From a virus: a stretch of DNA of 24,077 nucleotides. The DNA lies in the IMG/VR virus record IMGVR_UViG_3300017769_000124, positions 1 to 24,077 of that record; one strand, 5' to 3'. The notes beneath the pieces were generated by a model. It was not told the origin of the DNA. It saw only the letters and a program-made list of their open reading frames with translations, and searched no databases. Positions 1 to 8,046 of this stretch are shown one piece after another (positions within the stretch are counted from its first letter, which is position 1; the number at the start of each line of letters is the position of its first letter). The translations under genes were made by a program, and so were the position numbers.

Positions 1-1163
1 TAACCTGATCCTCCTCCTCCCCCTCCTCCACCAGAGGCAATGCTATTTCCATTATCTCCTTGAGAGTTGTTGACATTAATATCTGAGACTACAGAAAAAT
101 CTCCTGCATTAGAACCAGAGTTTGAGGTTCCAGAGTTTTGAGCTCCTCCTCCCCCTCCTCCACCGCCTCCAGCAGCGAGAATATATGCATCAAAAGTGGC
201 ATCACGGACAAAAGAACCAGATCCTGCTCCGCCTCCATCGGCGTTTCCACTTCCTCCTGTTCCACCTTTAATAAAGTTGTAATTAGTTGAGTTACCTCCG
301 GCAAGATTTGGTTTATCTGGATTCCCTCCTGCAGTTCCAATATAAAGTTCTAATTGTCTTCCTCCATCTGGGAGATTGAATGTGCCTCTTGCACCATACC
401 CTCCTCCGCCACCAGATCCATTTAAATAATTACTCCCACTTGCACCTTTACCACCAGAAATTTCTATCTGAACATCGGTGGCATTGTCAGGGATATCTAC
501 TATCAGTCTGCCGGTGCCGCCGGTATTGGCCTCCCCATATTTGTTTGAACTAGTTATCAGTGTTGATGTTGTGATGGTATCACCATCAGATGCAGGAGAC
601 CCGTTCACACTCCACTGATATGTTACTGCTCCTTGAGTAACATCAGTTAGAGTTGGTGTAACTGTAAATGATGCATTAGCGCCAATAACCGCTGTCTGAT
701 CAGATGGTTGAACATTAATTGCCAGACCAGGGTTGGTAGATAGTGTTGCAGTAGATGTTATAATCGGTTCATTAAATGCATCACCAGCAGTTCCCTCCGT
801 TACTCCAAGACCGACTGGATTGTATGTTGCTTCGAGGTAATATTGACTAGCATGAAAATCTGGACTCAGTGCAAAATCTATATTTAAAGTAGTGCTGTTT
901 TGACCTGAATAAAAAGTAGATCCAGCACCAAGAGCACTAAAAGAAGTCTCAGATGATAATTTACGATACCACTGATATGCGATTGCACCATCACTTTCAG
1001 CATCAGTCACTTCAGCAGGGAATGTTGCAGTAGCAACTCCAACAAAAGTCCCACTATCTCCACTATCTAAAGTGATACTAGAGGGTTCCGAAGTAAAAGA
1101 AAGTTTTGGTCCATTTAAAAATAATCTAGTGGGAGTTTCATCCCACTGTTGGTTTATACTCAT
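1..1163 (-). CDS. Ig-like and glycine-rich putative adhesin/fibre protein (3' end outside window)
   Basis: The frame is open from an ATG at 1163 to the window edge (387 codons, no stop), so the C-terminus is missing. The ATG overlaps the stop of the 1956 aa gene by 4 nt (ATGA), which fixes the start and suggests coupled translation. Residues about 25-230 look like two Ig-like beta-sandwich modules, marked by AYQWYRKL and TYQWSVNG and by an N-V-Q-P-S-D-Q segment that opens the second one. From about residue 235 the protein becomes extremely glycine-rich, with runs of five, nine and eight Gly separated by short strand-like segments such as LELYIGTAGG and YILAAGG. Known context: glycine-rich tips are typical of T4-type adhesins (gp38) and of Gly-rich lectin-like domains, where Gly runs pack as polyglycine-II helices. 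I infer a distal receptor-binding or capsid/tail decoration role. The exact family is not recognised. Confidence 0.8.
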   Translation of the reverse strand, partial: MSINQQWDETPTRLFLNGPKLSFTSEPSSITLDSGDSGTFVGVATATFPAEVTDAESDGAIAYQWYRKLSSETSFSALGAGSTFYSGQNSTTLNIDFALSPDFHASQYYLEATYNPVGLGVTEGTAGDAFNEPIITSTATLSTNPGLAINVQPSDQTAVIGANASFTVTPTLTDVTQGAVTYQWSVNGSPASDGDTITTSTLITSSNKYGEANTGGTGRLIVDIPDNATDVQIEISGGKGASGSNYLNGSGGGGGYGARGTFNLPDGGRQLELYIGTAGGNPDKPNLAGGNSTNYNFIKGGTGGSGNADGGGAGSGSFVRDATFDAYILAAGGGGGGGGGAQNSGTSNSGSNAGDFSVVSDINVNNSQGDNGNSIASGGGGGGGGSG

Positions 1164-4100
1164 CCGAAGTTCTGACCTCCAACTACACCATATAATGTGC
1201 TACATCCATCAAAAGATTTGAATGAATAGATGTCTGATTTTCCTGCACCCACGGTTACTACAGGAAGAACGCCACCTGGCCAGTAAATCGGAATGAGATT
1301 ACCGCCAGAGTTCTTAAATGTATCTATACCGACATTGCGACCGGTGCTTCCCTGAACAATTTTGATGGTAAACGTTGTTACCTCATCGGGTGTATTTAGT
1401 AGCGTAAACTGGGAAACATCTTCTGAGGTTGTCAGAGTGAAGTTTTGTGCACGACTCAAATCAATATTTACGTTATTAGAGGAACTAGAAACCGAATCAA
1501 CTGCTTCATGGTAACTCTTAAGGCGAAGTCTTGACTCAATATCAACTGGTGATCTTGGAACGACTGTGCCAAAACCAACCTTACCTGATGATGTGGTAAT
1601 CACAGTGCCGGAGGTTCCAACAATGAGATCTCCTGTGGTAACAATACCGGCGTTGATGTGACCAGTGCTGCTATTGTTCAGTCTGAAGTTATTAGCAGTA
1701 ATAACACCAACCGTGATATCAGATGCAGCAATTCCTGCATGGAATATAGAATTACCCTCAACAAAGAGTGCAGTTCTTGCAAATCCAGGACCACCCAAGT
1801 GTAAGTTAAACCTTGGTATCGTGGTTCCAATTCCAACATTGGTTAATGCGCTATTGTAAATACCAGTTCCAAGACCAGATGCTACTTGCTCCCAACCAGT
1901 TGCTGATGCATTCAAGTTTAACAGACCATTACCATCACCAACAAAAGATGTGGCAGTTATAACACCAGCTCTAATGTTTCCAGTGAATTCAGTGTCACCA
2001 ATAACGCGAAGTCTCTTACCATTAGCAGTGGTGCCGATACCAACACCATCATCACTAACATCAAACATGGAGGATCCAGAGACAACTCTAAGAGCAGAGT
2101 CACCAAAGGATGTTGTTCCAATGCCAACCTCATCAAACAGATACTGATCTGCGTCTTTAGAGAGACTTACATTACCAAATCTTCTCCACTCATTTGCTGT
2201 AGTGTAAACCCAACCAAGATACTTTCCTTCATCTGGGCTTTCAAAGTATACGATATCTCCAGGAGTTCCTGCAGTGACCGGGGTTGCGATACCAACGGTA
2301 TGAAGACGAGAAACAGTTGAGTCTCCCTGAAGGTATACCATCGCTGCTTCAATACTCTTACTGAACGAAACTTTGTTGGTAAAGATTACCGGACCAGTGA
2401 ATTCTGATGCAGATTTACCTTCTGCCCCACCATCAACACGAAGAGTGTTTGTAATGACACCATCAGTCGCATTAATAAGGTTGATTGATTTCTGTCCAGA
2501 AATATCCTCACCAGTCGTGGTTCTAACTGGACTATCAAAGACTTCTTCCTGTCCCGTGACACTACTCAGTTTCTTGTTACCAGAGAATGAAATACCTCTA
2601 TCATTCATTCCAGTGAAGAAGTTAACACCACCAGATTCCTTAATAGACTGTGATAATAACTCTTCTTTGGAATTAATACTACGATCTTGTCTATCAGGTA
2701 GTGCAGTTGAATAGTTACCTGGACCAAATCCAACATACTCAAACGTATGACCAGATGCTCTGTTAATAGAGTGTCTTCTTAATTCAGCTGCGAATGGTTT
2801 GATTCTACGAATAACTGATCCAGTATCGTGTGCCACTGCCCTTGTTCCAAGAACAGCACGGAATACCTCAATTGGATTAGTCGCTGGGTTAGCAGGAGCA
2901 GTTTTAATTCTGACAATCTCATCATCAATTGCAAGATAATCACCAATCTTTAATCCAAGATTAGCAACTCCAGTTAGAGAAACATTATTTGTCACCGCAT
3001 TTGCAATACCAGATGCAAGAGTCGTGGTGATTCCAGCATATTGTGGAACCATTCTACCATTAAGACTTTCATTCTCAATAGTTGGAATACCATCATTAGA
3101 TTGAATACCACCACGCAATGCGAACATGGAAGAACCAGTTACGGCTGTGGAACTCGTAGCACCAGATCCAACTAAGATACTAAACTTAGTTAAACTAATG
3201 TTCTCCTGGATAACGAAGTTATCATTAAATACTGCAAAAGTAGAGATACCGGTTGAGATCTTAATTTTGTTATTGACTCTCAGACCATGATTACCAGATG
3301 TTGTTACCGTTGCAATGCCAGAGGTTGGGTCAAACGTAAATGCACTGATCTTTAGTTCTTCGCCTGTTAAGTATGCAGTAGCATTACTCAACCTGGAAGA
3401 TCCGATACCTGCAGTTTGAACACCTGCTAGTGAGTCAGATTGTAGAACAAAACTCTTCGCTGCACCAACTTCTAAATTAGTCAGTCTATAGACTGTGTTA
3501 TATGGTTGATTGGTCTCTGAAGTAACACCTGCAATTCTAACAATGTCACCTCTATTATCATAGATTGACGTGACCGTGACAACTGCTGGTACGTGAGAGT
3601 TTCCTGTGGTTGCAATACCAACAACATGCATTGTGTTACCAACACCATATGCACTACCACCATCCATGATTTGAATTGCAGTGATTCCACCACTGTCAGC
3701 AACATTAACTTTTGCCGTAGCGTGATTACCAGTAGTTGAACTACCAATAGAGACTAGTTTTGCATTATAATAAGTTGCATTCGCACCAGTGCCATAGTCA
3801 TTTCCGCTACTTGCGATACTAACTCTGGTGACACGGTTGAATCCATGATCGATTTCAGTATGAATTGTATGAACTGTTCCATCAACTGATGTTACAATAT
3901 CTGTAACGCCAACCCCAATATCAGTATTAGAGATAAATTTGTCAATTGTCTCTCTAGTAATACTCTTCTTAACATCATCAGTGATAACTGAACCAATAGT
4001 CTCGCTTTCAGCAAATGAGGTAGATGGTTCTGGGTCAGAGATAGGGGTATCTCTGTCTCTTTGAGGGAATAGGTTTACAATTGGTTGTGCAAAATTTCTA

Positions 4101-7030
4101 TTGGTAAATGGTGCAGTTGCTGGTTTATTAGAAGAGTTAACTAAGGTGAAATAATAGATACCATCTTGCTGACCACCGATAAGTGGTTGAACTTCCTGTG
4201 AACTTTGAACAAGGAAATTAGTGCTATATTCTTGTCTGCTGAAGCTTGGCAGATCAGTTGTTCTTGTTATGGTATCACTTTGGAATTGACCTGGGTTGGT
4301 GCTAACTCCAATTGTAAATGCAAGAGCACTGCTAATACCAACAACATTGAATATACCATTGAAACCAGAGTTTCCAGCACCGAGAGTGTTACTAGCACTT
4401 TTAACATTATTAATTTTAACAAGTGATCCAACAGTCAGGTCGTGTGGAAGTTCTGCAACAATGTTAGCAGTGTTGTTTGACAACCACTTTGCATCTGCAA
4501 TGAATCTGGTGTTTCTTAATTGGTTGACATGAGTAAGAGATCCCGTACCAAAGTAAGTTTGAATCTCAGCATCTGTGCTTCCAGTTGTGCTCGATGATTC
4601 TTGTAAGACAAATGCATCTTGTGGAGGTCTAGATACCGCTCCACCAATAGAAGAAGGAACTACATATCTTACTCTGTAAGTGGTGTCAACAGCATTTCTG
4701 GTGTCTGACTTTCTCTTAACAAATGTTCTTGGGGTTGCTTCACCTAATACCGCTACACCTAAACCAGTTACAACATCATTGTAAATTTGGTTCTCTGTGC
4801 TTGCCGATGCAACTTTAACAAACCATTGTCCTTGAGCGGTATCAAACTGAACAGGATGTCCAACATCACCAGAGTTTTTATCTGATACTCTACTTACAAT
4901 CGATAATGTGCCGCCAAGATTATTAATAATCAGTTCTGATGCATTTTCAGCATCAGTTTTTGTCTTAGCAAGTTGAATATCAACGTTCGTGGTGATACCT
5001 GCAGCAGTATTTGAATCGGTGATTGCAAAATATACAGTGTTAGGATCTAATCCATCAGGCAATCTTCCGTTGTCACTGAAAACTCTAACTGATTCCGTGT
5101 TCTCAAAAGTGTGAGGGGTGGTCAGAGTAAAAGTATTGCTACTAATACTACTAATACCTGCTGCACTCTGTGCTACTAAGAACTTCTTCTCTGAACTTGA
5201 TTCAGAGTTAGGCATCACAATACGTGATTTGAATTCAGTGGTTGTTCCGCCTGAAGGAACTAAAACATGAAGTTGATCGTTCGTTCTAGCACCAACTCGG
5301 AAACCTTCTAATACGTTTTCTGGTGGAGCATCTGGGTTTGTCTGTTGATAAAGATATAAATGTGCGGTTGATGCTACGCCAACAGTTTTTGCTACATCAA
5401 TTGCATTGAATTCAATCGCACTTTCAGTGATTGGAACTTCTTTTGGTGGAATGATGTGAGTTATATATCCCTGGTCATCTTGGGTGAATGCCTCTGGTCT
5501 AAATCCTCTAGCAATCAGAGCATTTGATCCAAAGTTAGAGTTAGAGTTAGTGATGGACATGTCACCACCACTTTCAGATACAAAGTGTTCTGCATATCCA
5601 ATGGCGAAGATAGAAACTGCCTGAATAACAGAATTATTCGTACACTTAATGTGGAAAGTAGAGAAAGTAGGTTTATATATTGACCTAGAATCTGTGCTCA
5701 GTGTCTCATTACCAGAAATAGTGCTATCTTCATAAATTCCAGTTGTTGAATTATATTTTACGAATGCACTATCATCTTTCTGAAGACTAATACCAGTGAA
5801 CTGTGCGACGACCATTGACTTGAATCCGGTCGCCTTTGTTCCATCTGCGTGCATACCGCACATACCAAAAACAGATCTCAGAGAGAGGTTAAAGATATAT
5901 GGTGAAGCAGATGTAACGGTATCAGATTGAAGTGTGACTGATGAACCAGTTACCGCTGGTAATGCAGCTCCTGGAGGGTTTTGAACTTCGTATTTGAATT
6001 GTGTTGAACTTATTCTTTCTGCGACAACAAATTGTCCATCATAACCATCTGCAGTAATTCCTTCAATTCTAAACGGAGTATCAACGTCAAGTCCACTTAC
6101 TGCAGTTTCTGTAGTTACAGTAATATCAGTGGTTGAAGTAACACCATCTCCCGCTTTAATACTTGTAATACCTACTTCTTGTCCAGTTGAACCAACGATT
6201 CTAAATTCATCAATTTTTGGTTCAATATCAATTGCACTGGATGGATAATCTGGTTCAATTTCTCTACCACTTGCAGTTCCATAAACCAGTCCAACCTTTT
6301 CATAATACATGTCAAGGTCGGTTCTGTTGGTGGCAGTGTAAGTTTGGAAAGCATCCTTAATACTTACATCATTAACACCATCAGCATACTCAAAACAAGT
6401 TAACTTATGATGAGAGAAATTAGGTACGAAAAGGTTATCTGTATAATCCTTGTAGCAAGTTCCGTTTGGATCTGCATCAAACATAGTGAACTGCCAGAAA
6501 TAGCAAGCACCAGTGATTCTGAACAGTGCAGATCTTTCAATATTATCATTTGCTGGGTTTGGAACATATTTTGGTCTAACTTTTGTCTTTCTTAAGTCAA
6601 GACCAACAATGGAAGTACCACGAGGAACAATTACACCACCGTGAATACTATTAAGTTTGTATAGTTGGTTATCTGGGTTGTTTAAGTCATATACAGTTTC
6701 TAAATCCCAAGGTGGTAAATCACTAGTTGTTGAACCATCACGCTTTCTATAATTGTTTAGTCCATCTGGTATGAAACCAGGTCTATTATCAATTACGTGA
6801 TCACCAGGGTATAATAAGATGGTTGTTTGACCAAATCTATCATTATTCAGACCACGCTGATACGAAAACCTTGACGCTTCAATTAGTGCACGTTGAATGG
6901 TTTTAAAAGGTCTGGTAAGTGAATTACCCCTGTTTTCAACGCTATCTGTAGAATCCAGGTCATTAGGACTTACATACAGAATATTACCACGCGCATTCTT
7001 AAGAAAATTCTCTAATCTAGAAAGACCCAT
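1160..7030 (-). CDS. Very large tail fibre-like virion structural protein (1956 aa)
   Basis: One uninterrupted 1956-residue frame, the largest gene here. The N-terminus (ILYVSPNDLDSTDS, then RPFKTIQRALIEASRFSY and TTILLYPGDH) resembles the opening of right-handed beta-helix (pectate-lyase-like) phage fibres. I recall this opening from large cyanophage structural proteins, but did not check it. The middle is Ser/Thr/Gly/Val-rich beta-structure with no enzyme motif. It includes DSGG, MDGGSAYG and similar turns. From about residue 1640 there are recurrent VGIGTT-type turns (VGIGTTSFG, VGIGTTANG, VGIGTTIPR), common in trimeric phage fibre shafts. The C-terminal 120 residues form a distinct cap ending LYGVVGGQNFG. 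There is no S74 chaperone motif. The protein is probably a long tail fibre or baseplate-attached structural protein. An imperfect late-promoter-like box lies about 33 nt upstream. Which fibre it corresponds to cannot be decided from sequence alone. Confidence 0.85.
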   Translation of the reverse strand: MGLSRLENFLKNARGNILYVSPNDLDSTDSVENRGNSLTRPFKTIQRALIEASRFSYQRGLNNDRFGQTTILLYPGDHVIDNRPGFIPDGLNNYRKRDGSTTSDLPPWDLETVYDLNNPDNQLYKLNSIHGGVIVPRGTSIVGLDLRKTKVRPKYVPNPANDNIERSALFRITGACYFWQFTMFDADPNGTCYKDYTDNLFVPNFSHHKLTCFEYADGVNDVSIKDAFQTYTATNRTDLDMYYEKVGLVYGTASGREIEPDYPSSAIDIEPKIDEFRIVGSTGQEVGITSIKAGDGVTSTTDITVTTETAVSGLDVDTPFRIEGITADGYDGQFVVAERISSTQFKYEVQNPPGAALPAVTGSSVTLQSDTVTSASPYIFNLSLRSVFGMCGMHADGTKATGFKSMVVAQFTGISLQKDDSAFVKYNSTTGIYEDSTISGNETLSTDSRSIYKPTFSTFHIKCTNNSVIQAVSIFAIGYAEHFVSESGGDMSITNSNSNFGSNALIARGFRPEAFTQDDQGYITHIIPPKEVPITESAIEFNAIDVAKTVGVASTAHLYLYQQTNPDAPPENVLEGFRVGARTNDQLHVLVPSGGTTTEFKSRIVMPNSESSSEKKFLVAQSAAGISSISSNTFTLTTPHTFENTESVRVFSDNGRLPDGLDPNTVYFAITDSNTAAGITTNVDIQLAKTKTDAENASELIINNLGGTLSIVSRVSDKNSGDVGHPVQFDTAQGQWFVKVASASTENQIYNDVVTGLGVAVLGEATPRTFVKRKSDTRNAVDTTYRVRYVVPSSIGGAVSRPPQDAFVLQESSSTTGSTDAEIQTYFGTGSLTHVNQLRNTRFIADAKWLSNNTANIVAELPHDLTVGSLVKINNVKSASNTLGAGNSGFNGIFNVVGISSALAFTIGVSTNPGQFQSDTITRTTDLPSFSRQEYSTNFLVQSSQEVQPLIGGQQDGIYYFTLVNSSNKPATAPFTNRNFAQPIVNLFPQRDRDTPISDPEPSTSFAESETIGSVITDDVKKSITRETIDKFISNTDIGVGVTDIVTSVDGTVHTIHTEIDHGFNRVTRVSIASSGNDYGTGANATYYNAKLVSIGSSTTGNHATAKVNVADSGGITAIQIMDGGSAYGVGNTMHVVGIATTGNSHVPAVVTVTSIYDNRGDIVRIAGVTSETNQPYNTVYRLTNLEVGAAKSFVLQSDSLAGVQTAGIGSSRLSNATAYLTGEELKISAFTFDPTSGIATVTTSGNHGLRVNNKIKISTGISTFAVFNDNFVIQENISLTKFSILVGSGATSSTAVTGSSMFALRGGIQSNDGIPTIENESLNGRMVPQYAGITTTLASGIANAVTNNVSLTGVANLGLKIGDYLAIDDEIVRIKTAPANPATNPIEVFRAVLGTRAVAHDTGSVIRRIKPFAAELRRHSINRASGHTFEYVGFGPGNYSTALPDRQDRSINSKEELLSQSIKESGGVNFFTGMNDRGISFSGNKKLSSVTGQEEVFDSPVRTTTGEDISGQKSINLINATDGVITNTLRVDGGAEGKSASEFTGPVIFTNKVSFSKSIEAAMVYLQGDSTVSRLHTVGIATPVTAGTPGDIVYFESPDEGKYLGWVYTTANEWRRFGNVSLSKDADQYLFDEVGIGTTSFGDSALRVVSGSSMFDVSDDGVGIGTTANGKRLRVIGDTEFTGNIRAGVITATSFVGDGNGLLNLNASATGWEQVASGLGTGIYNSALTNVGIGTTIPRFNLHLGGPGFARTALFVEGNSIFHAGIAASDITVGVITANNFRLNNSSTGHINAGIVTTGDLIVGTSGTVITTSSGKVGFGTVVPRSPVDIESRLRLKSYHEAVDSVSSSSNNVNIDLSRAQNFTLTTSEDVSQFTLLNTPDEVTTFTIKIVQGSTGRNVGIDTFKNSGGNLIPIYWPGGVLPVVTVGAGKSDIYSFKSFDGCSTLYGVVGGQNFG

Positions 7031-7062
7031 CTTATCTAAACACTATAAGTTCTGTTATGGAT

Positions 7063-7070
7063 TATTTAGC
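7063..7070 (-). promoter_or_regulatory. Imperfect T4-type late promoter box (GCTAAATA)
   Basis: On the minus strand GCTAAATA lies 32 nt before the ATG of the 1956 aa gene, in the 57-nt gap after the 59 aa gene. It matches the NATAAATA late consensus except for C at the second position. Its spacing to the start codon is almost the same as that of the perfect TATAAATA box upstream of gp4. A separate late promoter here would make sense after the early-type cassette and its terminator. The call is weak because of the mismatch. Confidence 0.35.
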
Positions 7071-7087
7071 ATTAAAAGAACGAGGAC

Positions 7088-7267
7088 CTATTCAAATTTA
7101 TCAGATAAGATATATTCTACAGTATTTGCAACATCGTCCATCGCATCGCGGAGAAATGGTTGCTGACCGGAGTGTTGTTCTGTCTTAGTAACACCATTTT
7201 TCCATTCTTCAACAAGAGTCCAACGCCACTGACTCATGCCTTTTGAATACCATAAATTTATTTTCAT
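7088..7267 (-). CDS. Small protein of unknown function (59 aa)
   Basis: ATG at 7267, stop TAG at 7088-7090, 59 residues beginning MKINLWYSKGMSQWRWTLVE and ending YILSDKFE. A textbook Shine-Dalgarno (AGGAGA, 5 nt from the ATG) supports the start and makes this small frame credible. The sequence is soluble-looking, with four Trp/Tyr in the first 20 residues. It has no membrane segment or motif I recognise. The gene sits directly behind a hairpin-T6 terminator: the T-run ends one base before the ribosome-binding site. It is therefore either expressed by read-through or from RNA that terminates or begins around the hairpin. It is 57 nt before the 1956 aa fibre gene. The function is unknown; the strand-biased W/Y-rich beta character would fit a small beta-fold, but that is only a guess. 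Confidence 0.7.
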   Translation of the reverse strand: MKINLWYSKGMSQWRWTLVEEWKNGVTKTEQHSGQQPFLRDAMDDVANTVEYILSDKFE

Positions 7268-7277
7268 AAAATCTCCT

Positions 7278-7307
7278 AAAAAACCAAATAACAGATCTGT
7301 TATTTGG
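7278..7307 (-). terminator. Rho-independent terminator: perfect palindrome plus T6
   Basis: Positions 7284-7307 form a perfect 24-bp palindrome (half-site CCAAATAACAGA), and on the minus strand it is followed immediately by TTTTTT (7278-7283). It begins 2 nt after the stop codon of the 89 aa gene. This is where a terminator for the tRNA cassette is expected. The centre is AGATCT, so in RNA a 4-nt loop is possible with a 10-bp stem. Stem GC content is low. Because the palindrome is perfect, a protein-binding operator or a bidirectional hairpin is an alternative, but the one-sided T-run favours termination of leftward transcription. Confidence 0.75.
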
Positions 7308-7309
7308 CA

Positions 7310-7579
7310 TCAGTCTACAGGTAATAATTCTGGGTTTTCTAATTCTAACTCAAAAAGCATTGGGTGACAAGCTTCAGCAATCAAATATGTAGAATATCTA
7401 TACATATCTTCCGGTTCAAAAGTTCTACCTGCATTTGCTGCTTCTACTACCTCTGTAGTGTGAAGTGCAGTATGAGGCAACTCATCAAAAGTAAAAGGAA
7501 TATCGTTTATGAAATACATTAGAACAATAGTCTTTTTTTGACTATACCAACAGTATGCTGTTTCTATTCGATATTTCAT
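7310..7579 (-). CDS. Protein of unknown function (89 aa)
   Basis: The stop is TGA at 7310-7312. An upstream in-frame ATG at 7645 would put the start inside the tRNA-Leu gene, so I choose the ATG at 7579. This gives 89 residues beginning MKYRIETAYCWYSQKKTIVL. The leader between tRNA-Leu and this ATG is 24 nt, with a purine-rich GAAAAAAGAAT but no strong Shine-Dalgarno. The protein is acidic towards the C-terminus (LFELELENPELLPVD). It has a hydrophobic, aromatic N-terminal third that is too short and mixed for a convincing membrane helix. No family is recognised. It is the last gene of the putative early cassette, immediately ahead of the palindromic terminator, so an early accessory role (for example host takeover) is possible but not shown. 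Confidence 0.65.
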   Translation of the reverse strand: MKYRIETAYCWYSQKKTIVLMYFINDIPFTFDELPHTALHTTEVVEAANAGRTFEPEDMYRYSTYLIAEACHPMLFELELENPELLPVD

Positions 7580-7603
7580 ACTATTCTTTTTTCGTTTATT
7601 TAG

Positions 7604-7688
7604 TGCGAGTAGGGAGACTTGAACTCCCACGAGATTAATTCTCAACAGATTTTAAGTCTGGTGCGTCTACCGATTCCGCCATACTCGC
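7604..7688 (-). tRNA. tRNA-Leu (anticodon UAA)
   Basis: 85 nt on the minus strand. The acceptor stem GCGAGTA/TACTCGC pairs over 7 bp with discriminator A at 7604. The anticodon stem-loop is CAGA-CTTAAAA-TCTG, anticodon TAA at 7652-7654. The long class II variable arm (GAGA...TCTC) identifies Leu, and the T-arm is GGGAG-TTCAAGT-CTCCC. CCA is not encoded (the next bases are CT), so the host must add it. UUA is a favoured codon in AT-rich phage genes, which is the usual explanation for carrying this tRNA. It lies 4 nt downstream of the tRNA-CAU gene and is probably processed from the same transcript. Confidence 0.95.
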
Positions 7689-7692
7689 TTAG

Positions 7693-7765
7693 TGCTTCCT
7701 GTGAGGATCGAACTCACCTTAGGCAAATTATGAGTTTGCTGCATTCACCAGATTGCTAAGGAAGC
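7693..7765 (-). tRNA. tRNA with CAU anticodon (elongator Met, or Ile2 if lysidine-modified)
   Basis: 73 nt on the minus strand. The acceptor stem is GCTTCCT/AGGAAGC with discriminator A at 7693. The anticodon stem-loop is GCAAA-CTCATAA-TTTGC, anticodon CAT at 7730-7732, and the T-arm is GTGAG-TTCGATC-CTCAC. G1-C72 pairing argues against an initiator, which usually has a 1-72 mismatch. A CAU anticodon can mean Met or, after lysidine modification by the host TilS, AUA-reading Ile. The phage T4 CAU tRNA is the Ile2 type, so AUA decoding is a real alternative. The D-arm (TAGCAATCTGGTGAATGCA) is unusual. CCA is not encoded. Confidence 0.93.
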
Positions 7766-7840
7766 AGAAAAAAAGTAAAGGGGTCAAAATTTTGCCGGAA
7801 TTTTTTTCCCCCGTTTTTTGGAATTAAAGATCAATTTTGC
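7766..7840 (-). other. Homopolymer-rich leader between the 60 aa gene and tRNA-CAU
   Basis: A 75-nt spacer dominated by A/T runs. Read on the minus strand it contains GGGGG, then seven A, CCGG, AAAATTTT, then CCCC and, after TTTAC, seven T. The GGGG/CCCC and AAAATT/AATTTT pairs can form an imperfect stem followed by a T-rich tract, so a weak terminator or attenuator, or an RNase processing site ahead of the tRNAs, is conceivable. There is no ORF in it. Confidence 0.35.
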
Positions 7841-8023
7841 TCACACAGGGTCAGCATACGCTAGGATATCATCACCACATTTATCACGCACCAGTTCAAG
7901 CACCGACATGAACTGGTCTACAGTCTCGCAATCAACTATACGCTCATCACCATTCTCAGAGTACAAATAAAACTTACGTGCCACAGGGTCAACAACGCAG
8001 CGGGAAAGAAAGTCGTCTTGCAT
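7841..8023 (-). CDS. Small protein of unknown function (60 aa)
   Basis: ATG at 8023, stop TGA at 7841-7843, 60 residues: starts MQDDFLSRCVVDP and ends DDILAYADPV. It is acidic and soluble, with three cysteines (C9, C32, C49). A beta-hairpin-like segment (FYLYSENGDERIVDC) precedes a predicted amphipathic helix (ETVDQFMSVLELVRDKC). No family is recognised. The start lies about 17-20 nt downstream of the expected transcription start of the consensus sigma70-type promoter at 8047-8075. This makes it the first gene of the putative early cassette with the two tRNAs. The ribosome-binding site is weak (AGGT about 15 nt upstream). The reading frame is the best one in this interval, and the flanking promoter supports it as real. 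Confidence 0.65.
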   Translation of the reverse strand: MQDDFLSRCVVDPVARKFYLYSENGDERIVDCETVDQFMSVLELVRDKCGDDILAYADPV

Positions 8024-8046
8024 TAGGTTTATTTGATTACCTGCTC

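Noticed and set aside
1-180. Possible CRISPR-like or mobile repeat
   Set aside because: The repeats are in-frame glycine codons without spacers of constant length; no transposase, integrase or CRISPR array is visible anywhere in the window.
89-340. 83-codon minus-strand frame
   Set aside because: It is a shifted reading of the glycine-rich gene that is open from 1163 to the window edge; its composition (Glu/Leu from GGAGGAGG repeats) is an artefact of the repeat.
5530-5552. Short tandem GTTAGA repeat
   Set aside because: Three copies only, inside the fibre gene, simply encoding Ser-Asn repeats; no sign of CRISPR or an attachment site.
7580-7645. N-terminal extension of the 89 aa gene to an ATG at 7645
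   Set aside because: The extension would lie within the tRNA-Leu gene; the ATG at 7579 outside the tRNA is preferred.
7604-7688. tRNA-Leu 3' half as an attB/attP-type integration site
   Set aside because: No integrase gene or direct repeat of the tRNA end is visible in the window, and T4-like cyanophages are lytic.
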